A DNA stretch of 64,000 nt from Hoeflea sp. 108 (GCF_000372965.1 NZ_KB890024.1:3598839-3662838), one strand, 5' to 3'; shown: positions 1-8,412, numbered from the stretch's first letter. A program made the numbers and translations. The notes: generated from the sequence alone by a model not told the origin.

Positions 1-108
1 AATCTGGCAAAGACCCCGCGACGCACGACCGAGCCGGCCTAGCCGCCGATGACTTGCCCGTGCCGCCCATCTTCCTAATTCATCAACAGTAGAAGAGGAC
101 AGGCTGAC
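1..108. other. Left-edge non-coding stretch or tail of an upstream gene
   Basis: All forward frames stop within the first 90 bases, so at most the last few codons of an upstream gene are present and none is recognisable. A purine-rich ribosome binding site (AGAAGAGGA, near position 90) precedes the start of the first complete gene. Confidence 0.4.
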
Positions 109-870
109 ATGAATCCAAACGGGCAAATCGCAGCAGTCACCGGCGCCGGCTCCGGCCTTGGCGAAGCAACCGCACGGGCACTTGCAGCCAAGGGCGCCAA
201 GGTTGCGATCCTCGACCTCAGCCTGGAGCGCGCCGAAAAGGTCGCCAATGAAATCGGCGGCATCGCCGTGCGCTGCGACGTCTCGAACGAGGAAAGCGCT
301 GTCGCAGCCTTCGCCGAGATCGAAGCCAGGCTCGGCACGGCGCGCATGCTGGTCAACTGCGCCGGCATCGCCGTCGGCGTGAAGACCATCGGCAAGGACG
401 GCCCGCACCCGCTCAGCGTCTTCCGCCAGGTGATCGAGGTCAACCTGATCGGCTCGTTCAACATGATCCGCCTGTTTGCCGACGCGGCAGCCAAGCTCGA
501 GCCGCTGGCCGGCGGCGAGCGCGGCGTCATCGTCAACACCGCCTCCGTTGCCGCCTATGACGGCCAGATCGGCCAGGCCGCCTATTCTGCCTCCAAGGGC
601 GGCGTCGTCGGCATGACCTTGCCGATCGCGCGTGACCTCGCACGCTCGGGTATCCGCGTCTGCACCATCGCGCCCGGCATCTTCAAGACGCCGATGATGG
701 CCGCCATGCCGCAGGAAGTGCAGGATTCGCTCGGCGCTGCCGTCCCCTTCCCGCCGCGCCTGGGCGAGCCGTCCGAATATGCCGCCCTTGCCACCCACAT
801 CGTCGAGAACCAGATGCTGAACGGCGAGACCATCCGCCTCGACGGCGCGATCCGCATGGCGCCGAAATAA
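109..870 (+). CDS. Short-chain dehydrogenase/reductase, 3-hydroxyacyl-CoA dehydrogenase type 2-like
   Basis: A 253-residue classical SDR oxidoreductase, probably NAD-dependent and cytoplasmic. Seen: the cofactor glycine motif TGAGSGLG at residues 11-18, an acidic D36 at the end of beta strand 2 (which favours NAD over NADP), NCAG at 83-86, catalytic S146, and the Y159-x3-K163 pair. The C-terminal pattern and the inserted loop around residues 90-105 resemble 3-hydroxyacyl-CoA dehydrogenase type 2 (HSD17B10-like) proteins, which act in fatty-acid or branched-chain amino-acid oxidation. The substrate is therefore an inference from the family. It has its own ribosome binding site and is closed by a hairpin at 902-931, so it is probably the last gene of its transcript. 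Confidence 0.85.
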   Translation: MNPNGQIAAVTGAGSGLGEATARALAAKGAKVAILDLSLERAEKVANEIGGIAVRCDVSNEESAVAAFAEIEARLGTARMLVNCAGIAVGVKTIGKDGPHPLSVFRQVIEVNLIGSFNMIRLFADAAAKLEPLAGGERGVIVNTASVAAYDGQIGQAAYSASKGGVVGMTLPIARDLARSGIRVCTIAPGIFKTPMMAAMPQEVQDSLGAAVPFPPRLGEPSEYAALATHIVENQMLNGETIRLDGAIRMAPK

Positions 871-901
871 CGGCCGCCTGTTGCCCGGATCGATTATTCT
901 G

Positions 902-940
902 CAGCCCCGGCAGCGCAAGCTTCCGGGGCTGTTTCGTTTG
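902..940 (+). terminator. Rho-independent terminator after the SDR gene
   Basis: A 9-bp perfect stem, CAGCCCCGG (902-910) with CCGGGGCTG (923-931), is followed by the T-rich run TTTCGTTT. It lies 31 bases after the SDR stop codon. Confidence 0.75.
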
Positions 941-1016
941 CGACAATGCTGCCTCTTGCCAAACGGCGGCGACCTGACTGATAAGTGGATTTCAACAGTC
1001 ATATTTTGGTGATGCC

Positions 1017-1781
1017 GTGGAAGAGCGCAAGAAGGATGTCATTCGCGAGACCGATGCCGAGGCGATTGCCCTGGCACGTTCACTGATGCGGACGGCGCGC
1101 TACGGCGCACTGGCCGTCATCGAGCCCGAGACCGGCGCCCCTCTGGCAAGCCGGGTCGGCACCGCCACCGACGTCGACGGCACGCCGCTGATCCTGATCT
1201 CGGGACTTTCGGCCCACACCAAGGGCATCACGGCCGATCCCCGCTGCTCGCTGCTTGTCGGCGAGATCGGCAAGGGCGATCCCCTCGCCTATCCGCGCAT
1301 CACCCTGTTCTGCCGTGCCCGCCGCCTCGAGCGCGGCACGCCGGAACAGGCCCGCGCCGAGCGGCGCTACCTCAACCGCAACCCGAAGGCCAAGCTTTAT
1401 GTCGGGCTCGGCGACTTCGCCATCTTCCGCCTCGAACTGGAACGCGCCAACCTCAACGGCGGCTTCGGCAAGGCGTATCTCCTGACGCGCGATGATCTGC
1501 TGCTGCAGGGGCCGGCGGTGGAAGCAATCGCGGGTGCCGAGCAATCTGCGCTCGACCACATGAATTCGGACCACCGCGAGGCGATCGACATCTATGCCGC
1601 GCATTTCGGCCGCCTGCAGGGCACCGGCTGGTCGCTCAGCGGCTTCGACCCAGAAGGCATGGATCTTACGTTGGGGGATGAGGCCGGACGCGTGCTTTTT
1701 CCTCAGATACTTGGCGAATCTGCCGATCTTCGCCGGAGCCTCGTCGAAATGGCCAAACAGGGGCGCGCAGCAAGGTCTTGA
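1017..1781 (+). CDS. HugZ-family FMN-binding split-barrel protein with DUF2470 domain
   Basis: A 254-residue protein related to pyridoxamine 5'-phosphate oxidase-like split-barrel proteins and to HugZ-type heme oxygenases. Seen: an N-terminal barrel (about residues 15-165) with the segment ending in the conserved TALR-like beta strands, then a C-terminal DUF2470 domain (about 175-250) beginning DHMNSDHREAI, whose paired histidines are typical of this family. The start is a GTG; the nearby ATG at 1012 is out of frame. The role may be heme iron use or general flavin chemistry. Rhizobial members are mostly uncharacterised, so heme breakdown is not asserted. Confidence 0.75.
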   Translation: MEERKKDVIRETDAEAIALARSLMRTARYGALAVIEPETGAPLASRVGTATDVDGTPLILISGLSAHTKGITADPRCSLLVGEIGKGDPLAYPRITLFCRARRLERGTPEQARAERRYLNRNPKAKLYVGLGDFAIFRLELERANLNGGFGKAYLLTRDDLLLQGPAVEAIAGAEQSALDHMNSDHREAIDIYAAHFGRLQGTGWSLSGFDPEGMDLTLGDEAGRVLFPQILGESADLRRSLVEMAKQGRAARS

Positions 1782-1817
1782 TTTTTTGAAGGAAAGCTGA
1801 TTTCTCCTTGAATTGCT

Positions 1818-1845
1818 AATTCGTCAAACGATTCACTGGCGAATT
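1818..1845. promoter_or_regulatory. Inverted repeat upstream of the NolR-like gene, possible operator
   Basis: AATTCG (1818-1823) and CGAATT (1840-1845) form a 6-bp inverted repeat in an AT-rich patch 65-93 bases before the NolR-like start codon. ArsR-type dimers bind such dyads and often control their own gene. The function here is inferred. Confidence 0.35.
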
Positions 1846-1910
1846 GGTATCGTGATCTGGCGTTATTGCCCCCATGGCGCCGGAGAGCATTGCGGATACA
1901 CGGGGTACCC

Positions 1911-2207
1911 ATGAAACCGAAGAAACTGACGGCCAATGCGGAAGCCGCTGCCTCTTTGCTGACGCTTATGGGCAACGAAAAACGGCTGTTGATAATGAGC
2001 CACCTTCTCGACACGGAGATGTCGGTGGGAGCTATCGCCGAGAAGGTCTCTCTGAGCCAATCGGCGCTTTCGCAACACCTTGCACGCCTGCGAAACGAAG
2101 AGCTGGTCGAGACCCGTCGCGACCGGCAAATGATCTACTACACCTGCAAGTCCGAAGCAGTGCGTAAGCTGCTCGGCACGCTTGAAGGTATTTTCGAGGA
2201 CGCCTGA
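1911..2207 (+). CDS. NolR-like ArsR/SmtB-family transcriptional regulator
   Basis: A 98-residue winged-helix DNA-binding protein. The start at ATG 1911 was chosen because the protein begins MKPKKLTANAEAAA; an upstream TTG in frame would add an unlikely Arg-rich leader. Seen: a recognition-helix region with SLSQSALSQHL, then the wing TRRDRQMIYY. This spacing and wording closely match NolR of Sinorhizobium, a repressor of nodulation and core genes. The CxC metal site of ArsR sensors is absent, and only one Cys remains near the end. It is therefore probably not a metal sensor. The symbol nolR is withheld because other alphaproteobacterial paralogues share this pattern. Confidence 0.75.
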   Translation: MKPKKLTANAEAAASLLTLMGNEKRLLIMSHLLDTEMSVGAIAEKVSLSQSALSQHLARLRNEELVETRRDRQMIYYTCKSEAVRKLLGTLEGIFEDA

Positions 2208-2265
2208 CACACGACCAGGCTTCTCAGGGCTCCCATGGCGGCCTGCCCTCCGCTATGGAGCATGG

Positions 2266-3069
2266 ATGAACATTATCCGCATAGACGACCCGGCCGACCC
2301 GCGCGTCGCGCCTTATCTGGACATACGCGAGCGTGATCTCGTCGGGCGCGAGGGCCGCTTCGTGGCCGAAGGCAAGGTTGTCCTCAACGTGCTGTTTTCA
2401 GCACGCCGCTTCGAGGCGGAGTCGGCGCTCGTCCTGGAAAACCGCTTGGACGGGCTGGCGGCGACGCTGGCGCTCGCTCCAGATCACCTGCCTGTCCATG
2501 TCGTGTCGGGCGCAGTGATGGATGCCATCGCCGGCTTCCACATGCATCGCGGCATCCTTGCCATCGGTCGCAAGGGAGAGCCCGCCACTGTCGACGGCCT
2601 GCTGGCCGCCCTGCCCGAGCGCGCGCTCGTGGCGGTGCCTGTCGGCATTTCGAACCACGACAATATCGGCTCGATCTTCCGCAACGCGGCTGCCTTCGGC
2701 GCAGATGCCGTGCTGCTCGACGAAACCTGCTGCGACCCGCTCTACCGCAAGGCAATCCGTGTGTCGGTGGGGGCCGTGCTCAAGGTCCCCTTTGCCGTCG
2801 GCGGTTCGGCGGGCGAGATCGCGGACGCGCTGTCGCGCCACGGCTTCGGCCAGCTGGCGCTGTCTCCGGCGGGACAGGCCGACATCAGGGACATCGCCCG
2901 CCCGGCACGGCAGGCGCTTTATCTCGGCACCGAAGGCGAAGGGCTGCCGCAGGCGCTGATGGCGCGGCTGACCACGGCGCGGATCAGGATGGCGCCCGGC
3001 TTCGACAGCCTGAACGTCGCCGCCGCCTCGGCAATCGCCCTGCACCATTTTACCGACGCGACCGACTGA
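2266..3069 (+). CDS. TrmH/SpoU-family RNA 2'-O-methyltransferase
   Basis: A 267-residue SPOUT methyltransferase, probably modifying the 2'-O of a ribose in tRNA or rRNA with S-adenosylmethionine. Seen: SpoU motif 1 with NIGSIFRNAAAFG at about residues 129-141, motif 2 with YLGTEGEGLP, and motif 3 with GFDSLNVAAASAI near the C-terminus; together these form the trefoil knot. The N-terminal part (about 1-110) resembles the substrate-binding extension of TrmH-like proteins. Start at ATG 2266; the open frame extends further upstream but overlaps the preceding gene. The exact RNA target cannot be told from sequence. Confidence 0.85.
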   Translation: MNIIRIDDPADPRVAPYLDIRERDLVGREGRFVAEGKVVLNVLFSARRFEAESALVLENRLDGLAATLALAPDHLPVHVVSGAVMDAIAGFHMHRGILAIGRKGEPATVDGLLAALPERALVAVPVGISNHDNIGSIFRNAAAFGADAVLLDETCCDPLYRKAIRVSVGAVLKVPFAVGGSAGEIADALSRHGFGQLALSPAGQADIRDIARPARQALYLGTEGEGLPQALMARLTTARIRMAPGFDSLNVAAASAIALHHFTDATD

Positions 3070-3136
3070 GCCGCCGCGCGCCGGTACATCCCCTCGGACG
3101 CAGGGCGGCCTGGACGACGCAACTGCCTGGATTTGC

Positions 3137-4264
3137 CTATTCGGCCGCCGGTGCCTTTTGCAGCGCCCGGACGCGGTCGGCGAGGCTGACCACGGTGCCG
3201 CGGTCGCTTGCGGCCGGCACAGGCGCTTCCACGACCTTGTCCAGGGCCTTTGAAATCGGCGATTCCGGCCCTTCGAGGCGCGCAGTCAGCGCCACGACCT
3301 CGGCCGCCAGCTCATGCATCTGTTCACGCAGGACGGCGTCCTGGCCGGCACTCGGCACGGCATCGCCCGAGCGCGAAAGTTCGCCCTTCAGCCGCTTGTT
3401 CTCGCGGATCAGGGTGGCGATGCGCCCCTCGAAGCGCTCGCGCTCGGCCGTCTGGCCGCTGCCATTGGCCGTCGGCACCGCTGCCGGCTGTTGCTGCGCG
3501 GCCTTGGCCTGCTCGCGCAGGCGGGCGAGTTCTCTTTCGCGCCGTTCGATCTTTTCGTCCCGGTCGCTCAGCGTCGACACCATCTTCTCGATCTTCTTGT
3601 CCAGGTCGGAGGCGCGCTTGGTTTCTGCCTTCAGCGCATCGCGCACCGCCTTGTTGTCGGCCTCGATCTCCGCCACGCGCTTGTCGAAGACCTTGCGCTG
3701 CTGGCGCAAGCTCGACATGTCGTCCGTCAGCTTGCCGAGTTCGCTTTCGCGGCTGACCAGCTCGATCTGGCGATTGGAGGAGGACAGGCTGGCCTCGTCA
3801 TAGAGGCGGCCAAGCTCCTCGAATTCCACGGCGCGCTTGTCCAGCAGGCTTTCGGCCTCGGCAAGCTGGCCCGCGAGCGCCTTGATCTGTTCGTCGCGCT
3901 TTCCGACCTCGTCATGCAGGCTGCCGTGCCTGGCTTCCAACTCGTTGACCGTGCGGTCCTTGTCGGCATGTCCGTCGGAAAGCAGCTTCTGCGCCTCGTG
4001 CAGGCGGCTGAGTTCCACCGCCTGGGAAAGCGCCTTTTCTTGCGAGGCCTTGAGCTGAACCTCGACCTTGCGCAGCGCCATCGCATGTTCGGCCCGGAGG
4101 CTGTCCTTGTCGGCGCGGATTTCCTCGAGCGTCATGGGCAGCTTCGCCTCGACGCGCTGGCGCGTCACCGAGACCGTGCGCCGCCACACCGCCGGTGCGA
4201 TCAGCAGCACGAGGAACCCTGCGGTCAGGAAGCCAAGAACGAAAAACAGGATCGACTGGACCAA
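3137..4264 (-). CDS. Membrane-anchored coiled-coil protein of unknown function
   Basis: A 375-residue protein with one N-terminal membrane helix (about residues 4-26), a short basic stretch, then a very long charged segment (about 45-300) rich in Glu, Lys, Arg, Ala and Leu with heptad-like spacing, so probably a parallel coiled coil. A Pro/Ala/Gln linker (about 255-270) interrupts it, and a short C-terminal tail ends in Ala. No catalytic motif is visible. Similar one-helix coiled-coil proteins occur in many Rhizobiales next to this locus. A role as a cell-envelope or cytoskeletal scaffold is only inference. Head-to-tail with eipA and close to chpT and ctrA, so an envelope or cell-cycle link is worth considering. 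Confidence 0.7.
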   Translation of the reverse strand: MVQSILFFVLGFLTAGFLVLLIAPAVWRRTVSVTRQRVEAKLPMTLEEIRADKDSLRAEHAMALRKVEVQLKASQEKALSQAVELSRLHEAQKLLSDGHADKDRTVNELEARHGSLHDEVGKRDEQIKALAGQLAEAESLLDKRAVEFEELGRLYDEASLSSSNRQIELVSRESELGKLTDDMSSLRQQRKVFDKRVAEIEADNKAVRDALKAETKRASDLDKKIEKMVSTLSDRDEKIERRERELARLREQAKAAQQQPAAVPTANGSGQTAERERFEGRIATLIRENKRLKGELSRSGDAVPSAGQDAVLREQMHELAAEVVALTARLEGPESPISKALDKVVEAPVPAASDRGTVVSLADRVRALQKAPAAE

Positions 4265-4456
4265 GGCACTTTACCCGTTACGGACAGGTGCGAGTTTGCC
4301 ATGATCCCATGGCAGGAATCCAGCACCGCTGCAAATGCTCCACCGCACTTGGCAGGCCTTCGCGCGGTTTTCTCACAAGATCGTGCACAGCTTTTGCGTG
4401 TATGCGCTCCGACAGGCGAGGCATTGCCGGGCGGCGCGGACGCCGCCCGGACAGGC

Positions 4457-5038
4457 TCAGAAGGGATTCCAGGTCGGCTGCTGGGTCAACTTCAGGTAGC
4501 CGACATTGATGCCGAGACGCGCGCCGACACCGGTGCGCACCGGCACCAGCAGGATGTTGCCGCGCTTGAGCACGTTGAAGCCGACGCCGGCGATCACATA
4601 GGCCGAACCGGCGACACCGGCATAACGGTCATAGAGATTGTTCACGTCGTCGAGATTGTAGACCAGCATCATGATGCGCGAGCCCTGGCCGCCAAAGTCC
4701 CAGCCCAGCGACGGACCCTGCCAGAACACCTTATGGTCGCCGGCATTCTTGGTGTAGAGCGAGCCTTCGCCATAGGTCAGGCCGCCGACGAAGGCGCCGG
4801 AGCCCTCTTCGCCCAGCACATAGCCGTTGGGCAGGCCATAGGACGCGAAAATCTTCTCGACGACGCTGGCCAGTCCGCCCGAGGTCGAACCGAAGAAGCG
4901 ATGACCGGAATCGAGGATCTCCTGCGCAGTGTATTCCTGTGCGCGAGACGCGGATGTCGAAAATGCCAGAACGCCGGCCAGGACGAACATCGCGGCAAAA
5001 AGCCGGGTAAACGCCCGGCTATAGAATCGGGAAATCAT
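4457..5038 (-). CDS. eipA: EipA family (DUF1134) periplasmic envelope integrity protein
   Basis: A 193-residue exported protein. Seen: an N-terminal signal peptide (basic start, hydrophobic core about 12-27, likely cleavage after SRAQ near 34), then a glycine- and aromatic-rich DUF1134 domain with YGEGSLYTKN and GPSLGWDFGGQGSR. In Brucella the DUF1134 protein EipA is a periplasmic beta-barrel-like protein needed for envelope integrity, and its gene is controlled by CtrA. Here the gene is divergent from chpT, with CtrA-type half sites in the shared 440-bp promoter region, which fits the same control. Family assignment is firm; the phenotype is transferred from Brucella. Confidence 0.85.
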   Translation of the reverse strand: MISRFYSRAFTRLFAAMFVLAGVLAFSTSASRAQEYTAQEILDSGHRFFGSTSGGLASVVEKIFASYGLPNGYVLGEEGSGAFVGGLTYGEGSLYTKNAGDHKVFWQGPSLGWDFGGQGSRIMMLVYNLDDVNNLYDRYAGVAGSAYVIAGVGFNVLKRGNILLVPVRTGVGARLGINVGYLKLTQQPTWNPF

Positions 5039-5235
5039 GCTTCCAAATCTCCGTCAGGGAGCACACTTTCTCCGACGCCCCGGACCCGCTGCCACTCTTT
5101 TTGGTGGCTCGCCTGTCCAACTCGGCAAACTATGCCGTAATCCTTTTTCAACCATTAAACTGCCTTAAGAAGATGGCATATCGAAGGCGACATGAGGCCG
5201 TAAAAAGGCCTGTTATGCGCCAAAGTGCGGGCATT

Positions 5236-5276
5236 TTAACCATCTTGCGCCCCCTGTTTCTTGCCGCGTTAACCAG
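5236..5276. promoter_or_regulatory. CtrA-type half sites in the eipA-chpT divergent promoter
   Basis: TTAACCAT (5236-5243) and TTAACCAG (5269-5276) lie 33 bp apart in the 440-bp gap (5039-5478) between divergent eipA and chpT. TTAACCAT is the known alphaproteobacterial CtrA half site. The rest of the gap has no convincing open frame. Confidence 0.5.
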
Positions 5277-5478
5277 CCCTGTGTAACCAAGGGTACAGTT
5301 GGCCAGCCCTGATTCGCGCAAGGGCGCCGTGCGTCCATGAGGACACACAAAAGGCGTCCTAGCCTGTTGAGTCGGCGCATCGTGATTTCCGAAAACCGGT
5401 CGCGGCTTTCGGGCCGATACGCTCCGGGGTCCTGGTCTCGGAATTGAGCTTGAAGCCACCGCTCTAAGGGATGCCCAC

Positions 5479-6108
5479 ATGGCCGAATTGTTGTCGCTTT
5501 CCGCCCCCGATCTCGCGGCGCTGCTGTGCAGCAGGGTCTGCCACGACATCATTTCGCCGGTCGGCGCCATCAACAACGGCCTCGAACTGCTCGATGAGGG
5601 CGGCGCCGACGAAGACGCGATGCGCCTGATCCGCACCAGCGCCCGCAACGCCTCGGCGCGGCTGCAATTCGCCCGCATCGCCTTTGGCGCGGCAGGCTCC
5701 GCCGGCATGCTGATCGACACCGGCGACGCCGAAGCGGTCGCCACCGCCTTCCTCAAGAACGAAAAGCCGGAACTGACCTGGACCGGCGGCCGCGCGCTGC
5801 TGCCCAAGAACAAGGTCAAGCTGCTGCTCAACCTGCTCCTGGTCGCCAATGCCGCGATCCCCAGGGGCGGCAAGCTGAACGCCACGCTCGAAAACCTCGA
5901 GACCGCGCCGAAGTTCACCCTGTCAGCCTCGGGTCCGATGCTGCGCGTGCCGCCGAAGTTCCTCGAGCTGCACTCCGGCCAGAAGCCCGAAGAGCCGATC
6001 GACGCCCATTCGGTGCAGCCTTACTACACCCTGCTTCTGGCCCGTGAGGCCGGCATGACCATCTCGGTTCACGCCACGCCGGAAGAGATCCTGTTCACGG
6101 CCGAATAA
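5479..6108 (+). CDS. chpT: Histidine phosphotransferase ChpT
   Basis: A 209-residue phosphotransferase that passes phosphate from the hybrid kinase CckA to CtrA and CpdR. Seen: the helix with phospho-accepting H22 in SRVCHDIISPVGAINNGLE, followed by a second helix (about residues 44-70) and a degenerate Bergerat-like ATPase fold (about 75-205), the layout known for Caulobacter and Brucella ChpT. It is cytoplasmic. Start at ATG 5479. A strong terminator follows at 6145-6180, so the response regulator gene downstream is probably transcribed separately. Position next to ctrA is typical of rhizobia. Confidence 0.92.
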   Translation: MAELLSLSAPDLAALLCSRVCHDIISPVGAINNGLELLDEGGADEDAMRLIRTSARNASARLQFARIAFGAAGSAGMLIDTGDAEAVATAFLKNEKPELTWTGGRALLPKNKVKLLLNLLLVANAAIPRGGKLNATLENLETAPKFTLSASGPMLRVPPKFLELHSGQKPEEPIDAHSVQPYYTLLLAREAGMTISVHATPEEILFTAE

Positions 6109-6144
6109 ATCCGGCCGGACGTCGAATATTCCAGACGTTTCTGA

Positions 6145-6180
6145 CAGTCCCGCCGGCATCCGGCGGGACTGTTTTCGTTT
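6145..6180 (+). terminator. Rho-independent terminator after chpT
   Basis: An 11-bp perfect stem, CAGTCCCGCCG (6145-6155) with CGGCGGGACTG (6161-6171), a 5-base loop, then TTTTCGTTT. Confidence 0.85.
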
Positions 6181-6326
6181 GGGCACAGTCTTCGCCGGCA
6201 ACTGGCGGCCCGAATGTTTCCAAGAATTTTACCATCCGGCTTTTCGGCTTCTTTACCGGACCGCACTACGGTCCGCAGACAACGCCGAACGCCCTTGTGT
6301 CCGGCTCCCGCAGAGAGGTCCGGGAT

Positions 6327-6695
6327 ATGAAGCGCTGCCTGTTCGTCGACGATTCCAGCGTCATCCGCAAAGTCGCCAAACGCATCCTGAACGGCCCCGA
6401 CATGCTGGTGGTCGAGGCTGCCACGGGCGCCGAGGGCCTGGACGTCTGCGCTTACGATATGCCGGACATCATCGTCGTCGACGGTGCGCTCGAAGACATC
6501 ACCACCGTCGACTTCATCCGCCGCGTGCGGGCGATGCCGAGCCCGGTCAAGCCGCAGATCGCCATCTGCCTGACCGAGGTGGACATCGGCGCCATCATGC
6601 GCGCCAAGCGCGCCGGCGCCCAGGGCTATCTCTTGAAGCCGTTCACCCGGCCGCAGCTGCTCGACCGCTTCCGCGCCTTCGACGTGGCCGCCTGA
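6327..6695 (+). CDS. Single-domain response regulator between chpT and ctrA
   Basis: A 122-residue stand-alone receiver domain. Seen: the acidic pair D8-D9, the phospho-acceptor D52 in IIVVDGALED, switch T83, and K104 followed by P105 in YLLKPF. No output domain is present, as in DivK, CpdR or CheY. It matches neither DivK nor CpdR closely by eye. Placed between a histidine phosphotransferase and its target ctrA, it is a plausible extra ChpT partner, either a phosphate sink or an adaptor; this is inference. The start was set at ATG 6327, which gives a normal receiver N-terminus (MKRCLFVDDS); an upstream in-frame start would add ten residues. Confidence 0.85.
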   Translation: MKRCLFVDDSSVIRKVAKRILNGPDMLVVEAATGAEGLDVCAYDMPDIIVVDGALEDITTVDFIRRVRAMPSPVKPQIAICLTEVDIGAIMRAKRAGAQGYLLKPFTRPQLLDRFRAFDVAA

Positions 6696-6788
6696 GCGCG
6701 GCCGAAAACCGGAACCGGTTTCCGGGAGACAAGCACGTCGATTCAATAGGTTAGTACATCCAACGGGCGCAGGGCGCTCCATTCGGCA

Positions 6789-6822
6789 CAAAAAAGAAAG
6801 CCCGGCACAGAGGCCGGGCTTT
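6789..6822 (-). terminator. Rho-independent terminator after ctrA
   Basis: On the minus strand a 10-bp stem, AAAGCCCGGC with GCCGGGCTTT (6822-6813 and 6806-6797), is followed by CTTTTTTG. It lies about 20 bases past the ctrA stop codon. Confidence 0.85.
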
Positions 6823-6842
6823 GACTGAAGGTAAAGCAGATA

Positions 6843-7538
6843 TCAGGCGATTTCGCGCAGCTCTTCCGGCTCGCGCAGCACATAACCGCGGCCCCAGACC
6901 GTTTCGATGAAGTTCTGGCCGCCGGATGCAGCGTCGAGCTTCTTGCGCAGCTTGCAGATGAAGACGTCGATGATCTTCAGTTCCGGCTCGTCCATGCCGC
7001 CATAGAGGTGGTTGAGGAACATTTCCTTGGTAAGCGTGGTGCCCTTGCGCAGCGAGAGCAGCTCCAGCATCTGGTATTCCTTGCCGGTCAGGTGCACGCG
7101 CTGGCCACCGACCTCGACCGTCTTGGCGTCGAGATTGACGATCAGGTCGCCGGTCATGATGACCGACTGGGCGTGGCCCTTCGAACGGCGCACGATGGCG
7201 TGAATGCGCGCCACCAATTCGTCCTTGTGGAACGGCTTGGTCATGTAGTCGTCGGCGCCGAAGCCCAGGCCGCGCACCTTGTCCTCGATGCCGGCCATGC
7301 CGGAGAGGATCAGGATCGGCGTCTTGACCTTGGACAGGCGCAAAGTGCGCAGAACCTCGTAACCCGACATGTCGGGCAGGTTCAGGTCGAGAAGGATGAT
7401 GTCGTAGTCATAGAGCTTGCCGAGATCGACGCCTTCTTCGCCGAGGTCGGTCGTGTAGACGTTGAAGCTCTCAGACTTGAGCATCAGTTCGATGCTCTGT
7501 GCGGTTGCACTGTCGTCTTCTATCAGCAGAACGCGCAT
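6843..7538 (-). CDS. ctrA: Cell-cycle master response regulator CtrA
   Basis: A 231-residue OmpR-type regulator controlling replication initiation, division, motility and envelope genes. Seen: receiver domain (about 1-118) with D8-D9, phospho-acceptor D51 in ILLDLNLPDMSG and KPF near residue 101; winged-helix DNA-binding domain (about 125-225) with LTGKEYQMLELLSLRKG, VFICKLRKKL and the wing ETVWGRGYVL. The C-terminus ends EIA rather than the double Ala of Caulobacter, where the end residues act as a ClpXP degron. The promoter carries TTAACCAT in the ctrA reading direction, fitting autoregulation. The terminator at 6789-6822 closes the gene. Confidence 0.97.
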   Translation of the reverse strand: MRVLLIEDDSATAQSIELMLKSESFNVYTTDLGEEGVDLGKLYDYDIILLDLNLPDMSGYEVLRTLRLSKVKTPILILSGMAGIEDKVRGLGFGADDYMTKPFHKDELVARIHAIVRRSKGHAQSVIMTGDLIVNLDAKTVEVGGQRVHLTGKEYQMLELLSLRKGTTLTKEMFLNHLYGGMDEPELKIIDVFICKLRKKLDAASGGQNFIETVWGRGYVLREPEELREIA

Positions 7539-7986
7539 TCAAAATCCCCTTTTCTGCTGCCGGATGCCTTCGCGGTCCTATCCATCCCGGCCCAGTGCTT
7601 ACCTGAATCGCAGGCTGCCACCGAATGGTTAACAAAACCTAATTTCGTATGGAAGACCATATCAGAAATTTTAACCGGCGCATACACCCACTTGAATCCA
7701 AACATGAATCACAAGGTCAACATCTTAACGCGCTGCATTAACTAGGTTGCCTAAGCGACTCTGGAAACGGACCCGCAGGTTCACAGCGAAAACTGGAATC
7801 TTTACCGGGTCTTAAGTCTCGGTAGGTATGATTAACGATGCCCGTAAACGAATGGTTACCAACGGTGAAAAACTTTAAAAGTTTGTTTTCCATCATTGGG
7901 GATCAGGGTCCGTTCGGTTGCGGCAGGTCCTTCGGGGCCAGAGTGACAGTAAGAGTGCGTTTTTCGGTGTTCGGGAGTATCGGGTC
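7539..7986. promoter_or_regulatory. Divergent ctrA-fliJ promoter region with CtrA half sites
   Basis: This 448-bp AT-richer gap between divergent ctrA and the FliJ-like gene has no convincing open frame. It contains a perfect CtrA half site read toward ctrA (ATGGTTAA on the plus strand, 7625-7632), near-matches at 7852-7859 (ATGGTTAC), and several TTAA words near 7727-7741 and 7832. The canonical TTAA-N7-TTAA spacing was not found. Confidence 0.5.
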
Positions 7987-8364
7987 ATGAAGTCACGGGA
8001 GAACCTGGTCAGGCTCAAGCAGTTCCAGGTGAACGAAAAGCGCCGGCAACTGATGCAGCTTGATTCGATGATCGCCGAATTCGATCGAATGGCGAACGAA
8101 CTGGAATTGCAGATCGTCGCTGAGGAGAAGAAGGCTGGGATCACCGATCTCAATCATTTCGCTTATCCGACATTCGCCAAGGCCGCGCGCCAGCGGCGCG
8201 ACAATCTGAAAAACTCCCAACACGATCTGGCGCAACAGCGCGCCGCAGCAGAAGCCTTACTCGCTGAAGCTGAAGCGGAGCTGTCCAAGGCGGAAATGCT
8301 GGAATCGCGCGATCGCACCAACCGCGAGGCCGAAACCGGCGGCCGCAGCGCAATGATCGGCTGA
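7987..8364 (+). CDS. fliJ: FliJ-like flagellar export chaperone
   Basis: A 125-residue, almost entirely helical protein with heptad-like charged sequence, starting MKSRENLVRLKQFQVNEKRRQ. This is the usual start of FliJ proteins, which help the flagellar type III export ATPase and escort chaperones. The gene is divergent from ctrA, as in several rhizobia. The start was set at ATG 7987, because the upstream in-frame start lacks a ribosome binding site. Family membership rests on length, coiled-coil character and context, since FliJ has few fixed residues. No other flagellar gene lies in the window. Confidence 0.65.
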   Translation: MKSRENLVRLKQFQVNEKRRQLMQLDSMIAEFDRMANELELQIVAEEKKAGITDLNHFAYPTFAKAARQRRDNLKNSQHDLAQQRAAAEALLAEAEAELSKAEMLESRDRTNREAETGGRSAMIG

Positions 8365-8412
8365 AAAGCCCGATTTCAAGGAACCGGCACGCCGGCCCCA
8401 GCCGGCAAGGCC

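Noticed and set aside
3314..5140. Plus-strand ORF of 608 codons over the coiled-coil and eipA genes
   Set aside because: It crosses two real minus-strand genes and an intergenic gap, and shows no recognisable domain.
5155..5168. TTAA-N6-TTAA upstream of eipA as full CtrA box
   Set aside because: The CtrA full site has N7 spacing; here it is N6, so only the TTAACCAT half sites are listed.
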